Below are positions 59,666 to 64,000 of a stretch of DNA of 64,000 bases, one piece after another. Source of the DNA: Mucilaginibacter glaciei (lineage in GTDB: Bacteria > Bacteroidota > Bacteroidia > Sphingobacteriales > Sphingobacteriaceae). Each line of letters begins with the position of its first letter. The stretch's first letter is position 1. Location: positions 124,001 through 188,000 of the forward strand of contig NZ_JACWMX010000006.1 of assembly GCF_014773245.1 (NCBI RefSeq), read 5' to 3'. The position numbers were made by a program, and so were the translations under genes. A model generated the notes under the pieces. The model was not told the DNA's origin. It saw nothing but the letters and a program-made list of their open reading frames with translations, and searched no databases.

Positions 59666-60124
59666 ATGAGTCACCAATTTCTGTTAAGCTTTATTTCGTT
59701 ACTGCTTTTTACCAGCCATGCAGATAAGCCAACCAACACTATGGTTGCAGCGGATGTGATATGCGGAAAATGGCAAACCGAAGAAAAAAACCTTACCGTA
59801 CAGGTTTACAAGGCCGACGATGAATTCAGGGCAAAAATTATTTGGTTCAGCGATAAAGGCGACACCAAAAAAATGGATGAATGGAAAGATATCAAAAATC
59901 CCGACCCCACGTTGCGCGAACGCAAGATATTAGGTATGAACGTGCTGGAAAAATTAACTTATTCACCTAATAGCAATTCATGGGAAGACGGCGTTATTTA
60001 CGATGCCAAAAACGGCCGTCACTGGAATTCATCGGCCTATATCGATAAAGACGGTAAGCTAAAGGTAAAGGGCTACTGGCACTTTAAGTTTATCGGCAAA
60101 ACCATGACTTTCGTACGCATTTAA
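59666..60124 (+). CDS. DUF2147 exported protein
   Basis: A 152-residue DUF2147 protein, a lipocalin-like beta barrel. It starts with a signal peptide (LLSFISLLLFTSHA). The mature part has ICGKWQTEEKNLTVQVYKADDEFRAKIIWFSD, then the NGRHWNSSAYIDKDGKLKVKGYW strands typical of the family. A bidirectional terminator separates it from the convergent yceI gene. Function unknown. Confidence 0.88.
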   Translation: MSHQFLLSFISLLLFTSHADKPTNTMVAADVICGKWQTEEKNLTVQVYKADDEFRAKIIWFSDKGDTKKMDEWKDIKNPDPTLRERKILGMNVLEKLTYSPNSNSWEDGVIYDAKNGRHWNSSAYIDKDGKLKVKGYWHFKFIGKTMTFVRI

Positions 60125-60138
60125 AAACTTTTCAGCAT

Positions 60139-60180
60139 AAAAAAAGCGGTTCCGGCGTTAAGCCGGGAACCGCTTTTTAA
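60139..60180. terminator. Bidirectional terminator between DUF2147 and yceI
   Basis: AAAAAAGCGGTTCC-GGCGTTAAGCC-GGGAACCGCTTTTTA pairs almost fully and is flanked by A and T runs, so it can terminate both convergent genes. Confidence 0.88.
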
Positions 60181-60198
60181 TTTTATGATAATTAAAGC

Positions 60199-60774
60199 TT
60201 AGTTAGTTTTCGCAAATTCGCCGTTAGCAGCGATTGTAACCTCGTCGCTCAACATCGGAGAACCGTATTTGCTTCCAAAACCAAAGTCAGAACGTTTGAT
60301 TGTACCGGTTACTTTAAGGCCGGTAACAGGTTGTTTGCTCATTGGGTTTACACCTGTACGGGCAAGCATGTCAAAAACAACAGGTTTAGTAACACCGTGT
60401 AACGTTAAGTTACCCGCTAATTTAAATTTACCTGCGCCTGCCGGCTTAATGCCTGTGCTAACGAAAGCCAATGTTGGGTATTTAGCCGCATCAAAAAAGT
60501 CTTCGCTTTTCAAGTGGCCGTCACGTTTATCATTATCTGTATTAACAGAAGCTGTATTAGCTGTAAAATTAACTTTAGCATCGGTCAGGTCAGCTTTTTC
60601 AGCAACCATAGTAGCATCAAAATCTTTAAAAACACCGTCAACATCGCTTACCGCTAAGTGGGTAATGGTGAATGTAACGCGTGAGTGTGCCTTATCAACC
60701 TTGTAAGTTGTTTGTGCAAAAACGGCTGTTTGCATAAATAATGCTACTGCAGCTACTGAGAAAATCTTTTTCAT
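60199..60774 (-). CDS. YceI family protein
   Basis: A 191-residue exported YceI protein, an elongated lipocalin-like barrel that binds polyprenoid-type lipids. The signal peptide is residues 1-20 (ending VFAQ). The mature part has TYKVDKAHSRVTFTITHLAVSDVDGVFKDFD, then GHLKSEDFFDAAKYPTLAF, LAGNLTLHGVTKPV and the final RSDFGFG, all family hallmarks. It has the best promoter in the window, with both -33 TTG and -7 boxes. Confidence 0.93.
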   Translation of the reverse strand: MKKIFSVAAVALFMQTAVFAQTTYKVDKAHSRVTFTITHLAVSDVDGVFKDFDATMVAEKADLTDAKVNFTANTASVNTDNDKRDGHLKSEDFFDAAKYPTLAFVSTGIKPAGAGKFKLAGNLTLHGVTKPVVFDMLARTGVNPMSKQPVTGLKVTGTIKRSDFGFGSKYGSPMLSDEVTIAANGEFAKTN

Positions 60775-60807
60775 GTGTTTAAATCTAAGTGTTTAATAAT
60801 TTATGCT

Positions 60808-60837
60808 CAAAGATATATAAAGGGATCACATAACAAA
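60808..60837 (-). promoter_or_regulatory. Full Bacteroidota-type promoter of yceI
   Basis: On the minus strand, TTTG at 60837-60834 is followed after 18 bases by TATCTTTG at 60815-60808. This fits the Bacteroidota -33/-7 consensus. The leader to the ATG at 60774 is about 30 bases. Confidence 0.7.
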
Positions 60838-60884
60838 CATAAAAGATGTTTAAACATCTTTATTTTAGAAAGAAATGACAAATA

Positions 60885-61694
60885 CTATTTTTCCTGAAAG
60901 AAGGCGTCTACTTGCTTGTTAAATTCAGCAGCGTGTTCTATAAGGGTACCGTGACCGGAGTTTTTAACTATCCATAGTTTCGAATTGGGGATATTCTTTT
61001 GGATCAATCGGGTATGCGCATCGTTGATCACGTCATGATCGCCCGCTATGATCATTGCCGGTACGTTTATCTTTTGAATATCGGTTAATTTGATGTTAGG
61101 TTCTGCCCAATCCAGCATAAAAATCTTCCATTGGTTTTTAGCGGCATCGGTAGTCCAGATCCGGTTTCTGTGCCGGTTATAATACTCAAACTCCCGCTTC
61201 CAATCGGCAGGTTCGATAGCGGTCGAATCGGGCCAGAGGTTGGCACCGGTTGATGCAAATTTGATCACCTTATCCGGGTGCCGCATCGCCATTACAATAC
61301 TATTGATGCCGCCGTCGCTCCAGCCTATTACGTATGCTTTAGGTAGTTTGAGGGTATCAAGCAAGGTGGCAAAATCGTCGGCCATTTGCTCATAGGTAAG
61401 GGTTGGGCTGGTATCTGTGGACTTTCCCTGCGCCCGGCTATCCACCAATATCACGTGGTAGCGTTTGGCAAAATAAGGCACATTTTCTGTGAAGGCGCTC
61501 ATATCGCCGCCGTTACCATGCAGCATCAGTAGAGGCTGCCCCTTACCATATTGTTCTACGTAAAGTTTGATGCCGTTGATATCATAGTATTTACCAACAG
61601 CGGGGTTATTGCCATAGATAGATTTGGGCTTGCACCCAAATAGCTGCAATAAGTGCGGCACTATCATTAACAAAACTAACCGTCTTAAACGCAT
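60885..61694 (-). CDS. Alpha/beta hydrolase lipoprotein
   Basis: A 269-residue alpha/beta hydrolase from the ATG at 61694 (the frame is open to 61709). The start MRLRRLVLLMIVPHLLQLFGC is a lipoprotein signal with Cys21. The fold follows: the oxyanion segment LHGNGGDMS, the nucleophile elbow GWSDGG, DHDVI for the acidic residue, and the His in NSGHGTL. This is a periplasmic or outer-membrane esterase, lactonase or similar hydrolase; the substrate is unknown. Confidence 0.88.
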   Translation of the reverse strand: MRLRRLVLLMIVPHLLQLFGCKPKSIYGNNPAVGKYYDINGIKLYVEQYGKGQPLLMLHGNGGDMSAFTENVPYFAKRYHVILVDSRAQGKSTDTSPTLTYEQMADDFATLLDTLKLPKAYVIGWSDGGINSIVMAMRHPDKVIKFASTGANLWPDSTAIEPADWKREFEYYNRHRNRIWTTDAAKNQWKIFMLDWAEPNIKLTDIQKINVPAMIIAGDHDVINDAHTRLIQKNIPNSKLWIVKNSGHGTLIEHAAEFNKQVDAFFQEK

Positions 61695-61838
61695 ATAAAG
61701 TTCAGGCATAAATTGTGAGTGGTAAATATATCAATTTGACCTTAAGTATTGCGACATAATTGCGTTTACCAACAATCAGCATGGGTACTAAATGGGGACA
61801 AACATTCAAAACAGCCCCTATACGCATAATCCGGTTTT

Positions 61839-62939
61839 TTATCCGACGCTTTCCCACTTACCGCTATCCAAACTCCTGTAAATGGCGTCAACAACCTTCA
61901 TGTCTTTTAAACCTTCTTCGCCGGGTACGCGGCTTTGTTTATTCAGCTTAACACAGATGGCAAAATCATCCATCTGCGCAGCTTGCTGTATAATATTTGG
62001 AATTTTCATTGGCTTACCGTTTATAGTCCCATCCAATCCGCCGTAGCCATAGGCCGGCTCAAGCGCAAATTTGCCTTTTTCGGCCTCCACATTTAAATAT
62101 CCCCAATTATCGTTATAGCTTGACTTACCTGTAACCTTAGCACCGCCGGGGAATTTCAACTCCCAAAATATGGTTTCATCTACCTCTTTAAAAAAATCCG
62201 GGCGGGTTTTCTGCTGGGTGGCCTTAACTGCAACAGGCTCCTGCCCTAATGTATAGCGCGATCCCTGGATAGCATAAATACCCATATCCATCAGCCCGCC
62301 ACCGCCAGACAGTGCCTTTTTTAACCGCCAGGCGTTGGGGTCGCCATTATAAACAAAGCCATTACCTGTGTCAATTTTAGTAACCTTACCGAAAACATGT
62401 TTCTGCCCAAGTCGCATCACCTCTTGTGTGTGCGGTTCAAAGTGCAGGCGGTACCCGATAGAAAGCAGGCGGTTGGCCTTTTTACAGGCCGCGATCATCT
62501 CCCGGCAATCGGCGGCATTAAGGGCCATAGGTTTTTCGCAAATCACATGCTTACCAGCCCGCGCCGCGCGGATAGTATATTCCTTATGCATAGATACCGG
62601 CAACACTACATACACAATATCGATATCCTTATTCCCGGCAATCGCATCAAAGTTCTGGTAGTTATAAATGTTTTTCGGGGCAATATTGTACTTATGCGCC
62701 CACTCTGTGGCCTTTGCCGGTGTACCGGTTACGATACCTGCCAAGTAACAATTATTGGTATGCTGCAATGCAGGGGCTAACTGTCCACTACTGTAACCAC
62801 CCAAACCAACCAGGGCTACCCCCAGCTTTTTACCGGGTACCGCTAAGGCAGACAGTTTTGAACTGAGTAATAGTACAGCGGCACTTAACGATCCTGTGCG
62901 TATAAAATCCCGGCGGTTGGTGTTGATAGATGATTTCAT
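61839..62939 (-). CDS. Gfo/Idh/MocA family oxidoreductase, Tat exported
   Basis: A 366-residue NAD(P)-dependent oxidoreductase. The N-terminus has a Tat motif, NRRDFIRTGS at residues 8-17, followed by a hydrophobic stretch. The Rossmann motif VALVGLGGYSSG is at about residues 41-52, and the EKPMALNA signature near residue 137 contains the conserved Lys-Pro. The C-terminal half is the GFO/IDH/MocA beta-sheet domain with NGFVYNGDPNAWRLKKALSGGGGLMDMG. Sugar or inositol derivatives are the usual substrates. It is exported already folded with its cofactor, as in glucose-fructose oxidoreductase. Confidence 0.92.
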   Translation of the reverse strand: MKSSINTNRRDFIRTGSLSAAVLLLSSKLSALAVPGKKLGVALVGLGGYSSGQLAPALQHTNNCYLAGIVTGTPAKATEWAHKYNIAPKNIYNYQNFDAIAGNKDIDIVYVVLPVSMHKEYTIRAARAGKHVICEKPMALNAADCREMIAACKKANRLLSIGYRLHFEPHTQEVMRLGQKHVFGKVTKIDTGNGFVYNGDPNAWRLKKALSGGGGLMDMGIYAIQGSRYTLGQEPVAVKATQQKTRPDFFKEVDETIFWELKFPGGAKVTGKSSYNDNWGYLNVEAEKGKFALEPAYGYGGLDGTINGKPMKIPNIIQQAAQMDDFAICVKLNKQSRVPGEEGLKDMKVVDAIYRSLDSGKWESVG

Positions 62940-63058
62940 AATAACGATGTGTAGATTTTATTAAAGTTAATAAAATCCATATCATTAAAAAATATCACTA
63001 TGGTGTTAACAGTCCCTCCTATTTAGCGGAAGCTATTAAGCTAAGATTTTGAGCTCCC

Positions 63059-63889
63059 TTATTGGTTCAGGCTATCACGATATTTTTTGATAGCCTTCAT
63101 TATCGATCTAACGATAACGTCCTGCCCTTCATCAGAATTGAGGTAGCGTTCATCATCAGGGTTGTTGATAAAGCCCGTTTCAATGAGGAGGCCCGGCATC
63201 CCGCTTTGCTGTAAAACCAACACGCCTTGCTCCTTAACACCCGCGCTACGGCGGTCGTTGTTCTTAAATTCCTTGTTCAACAGATCGCCAAATTGCACAC
63301 TTTGCTTGCGGTAACGCTGCTGAAAGGCTGCCAGTACAATAGCATTCACGGCGGCATCATCGCCATAACCGTTGTACTTTTTACGGTAGTCTTTTTCTAT
63401 AAAGATCGAGGCATTTTCGCGCAGGGCTTCCATCTGTTCCTCCTTGCGGTGAAAACCATAAACCAATAGTAACGAACCTTTGCGCGTGCCCGTCCGTTCG
63501 GGCGTAGAGTTGCAGTGGATGGAGATGAACAGGTTAGCCTTGTTCTCATTAGCTATATCTGCGCGGCGGTGCAGTTCAATAAATTTATCGGTGCCGCGCG
63601 TCATAATCACATTTACACCGGCTATTTCGTTATTGATAGCCGCCTTCAGTTTTTTGCCGATGCTTAACGCCACAGACTTTTCATTGGAGTAGCTGCCATG
63701 CGCACCGGGGTCCTTGCCGCCATGACCAGGATCAATCACAATAGTTTTAAACCTAAAATTACTTTCAGGCTGATCGCTATTTATTTTTTCTTTTTTACCC
63801 TGGGCCTGTGCCGAACAAATGGTTAAGATAAAAACGGCAAACATACTGCCCGTTAACCCGATAGAATTTCTGAAGTGCTTTGTTAGCAT
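63059..63889 (-). CDS. N-acetylmuramoyl-L-alanine amidase
   Basis: A 276-residue exported Amidase_3 protein that cuts the bond between muramic acid and the peptide in peptidoglycan. The signal peptide is residues 1-29 (ending SAQAQ). The Zn ligands are in VIDPGHGGKDPGAHG (His), NEKSVAL (Glu) and ISIHCNS (His), and the catalytic Glu is in LIETGFINNPDDERYL. There is no regulatory helix as in AmiA-type enzymes and no repeat domain. A TACCTTTG box lies exactly four bases before the ATG. Confidence 0.95.
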   Translation of the reverse strand: MLTKHFRNSIGLTGSMFAVFILTICSAQAQGKKEKINSDQPESNFRFKTIVIDPGHGGKDPGAHGSYSNEKSVALSIGKKLKAAINNEIAGVNVIMTRGTDKFIELHRRADIANENKANLFISIHCNSTPERTGTRKGSLLLVYGFHRKEEQMEALRENASIFIEKDYRKKYNGYGDDAAVNAIVLAAFQQRYRKQSVQFGDLLNKEFKNNDRRSAGVKEQGVLVLQQSGMPGLLIETGFINNPDDERYLNSDEGQDVIVRSIMKAIKKYRDSLNQ

Positions 63890-63893
63890 AGCG

Positions 63894-63901
63894 CAAAGGT
63901 A
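63894..63901 (-). promoter_or_regulatory. TAnnTTTG promoter box of the amidase gene
   Basis: On the minus strand it reads TACCTTTG, separated from the ATG by four bases (CGCT), the same spacing as at argH, the antitoxin and the GNAT gene. Confidence 0.6.
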
Positions 63902-64000
63902 TACGGATTGTTTAAAAACCGCTAAACAAAAAAAGCATGTTGATAATTTTTTCTTCTTTAAAGAAAAATCAGCGTAACCTAAGCGTACGCAGGCACGTAA

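Noticed and set aside
1..64000. CRISPR array, prophage, insertion sequence, tRNA or rRNA
   Set aside because: I looked for regular spaced repeats, transposase or integrase motifs and cloverleaf-like gaps and found none that I can support.

Overview
The window looks like chromosomal DNA of a Bacteroidota species of the Sphingobacteriaceae, most like Mucilaginibacter or Pedobacter. The evidence is a moderate G+C content, TAnnTTTG-type promoter boxes instead of E. coli -10 boxes, almost no Shine-Dalgarno sequences, and typical families (DUF2851, DUF2723, RemB-like, GH97, PspC, DUF983, YwbE). This genus-level call is inferred from the sequence alone. I see no rRNA, tRNA, CRISPR array, phage, insertion sequence or replication origin. 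The two window ends lie in intergenic DNA.

Layout. 0-8.7 kb: secreted protein, Tat-type lipoprotein amidase, SDR, DUF72, PspC, DUF2851, MHS-type transporter, DUF1345, YwbE. 8.7-12.2 kb: arginine biosynthesis (argH, an M20 deacylase) around a small membrane protein and a block of palindromic repeats. 12.3-21.8 kb: ssb, an orphan LuxR-type regulator without its phospho-acceptor Asp, a DUF2130 coiled-coil protein, a RemB-like surface protein, a TIG/NHL lipoprotein and a 1007-residue DUF2723 membrane protein. 21.9-24.6 kb: lipocalin-like protein, MazF/PemK-type toxin-antitoxin pair, and a type III polyketide synthase with an ICMT-type methyltransferase. 24.7-29.8 kb: a short Fpg/Nei glycosylase, a DUF2383 pair, HAD phosphatase, AraC regulator with DUF983, acetyltransferase.

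29.8-38.5 kb is the most interesting part. A single-domain response regulator and a five-PAS histidine kinase run leftward. A GAF-type histidine kinase and a tight kaiC-kaiB-kaiB-histidine kinase operon run rightward. There is no kaiA and no DNA-binding response regulator in the cluster, so the output is unknown. The KaiC keeps both Walker motifs and the catalytic Glu pairs, has a Ser-Ser pair at the expected phosphosite, and ends in a charged coiled coil.

38.6-64 kb is mostly housekeeping and envelope genes: enoyl-CoA hydratase, an orphan ABC ATPase, scattered secreted glycosidases (GH97, GH16, GH3) without SusC/SusD, CbpA/CbpM, small Tyr/Arg-rich secreted proteins (one a 57-residue lipoprotein), metallophosphoesterase, ROK regulator, YceI, Gfo/Idh/MocA oxidoreductase and a cell-wall amidase.

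Two genome-wide patterns stand out. Long palindromic elements of several families sit at gene 3' ends, mainly between convergent genes. A perfect TAnnTTTG box lies exactly four bases before the ATG in four unrelated genes, which suggests leaderless transcripts.
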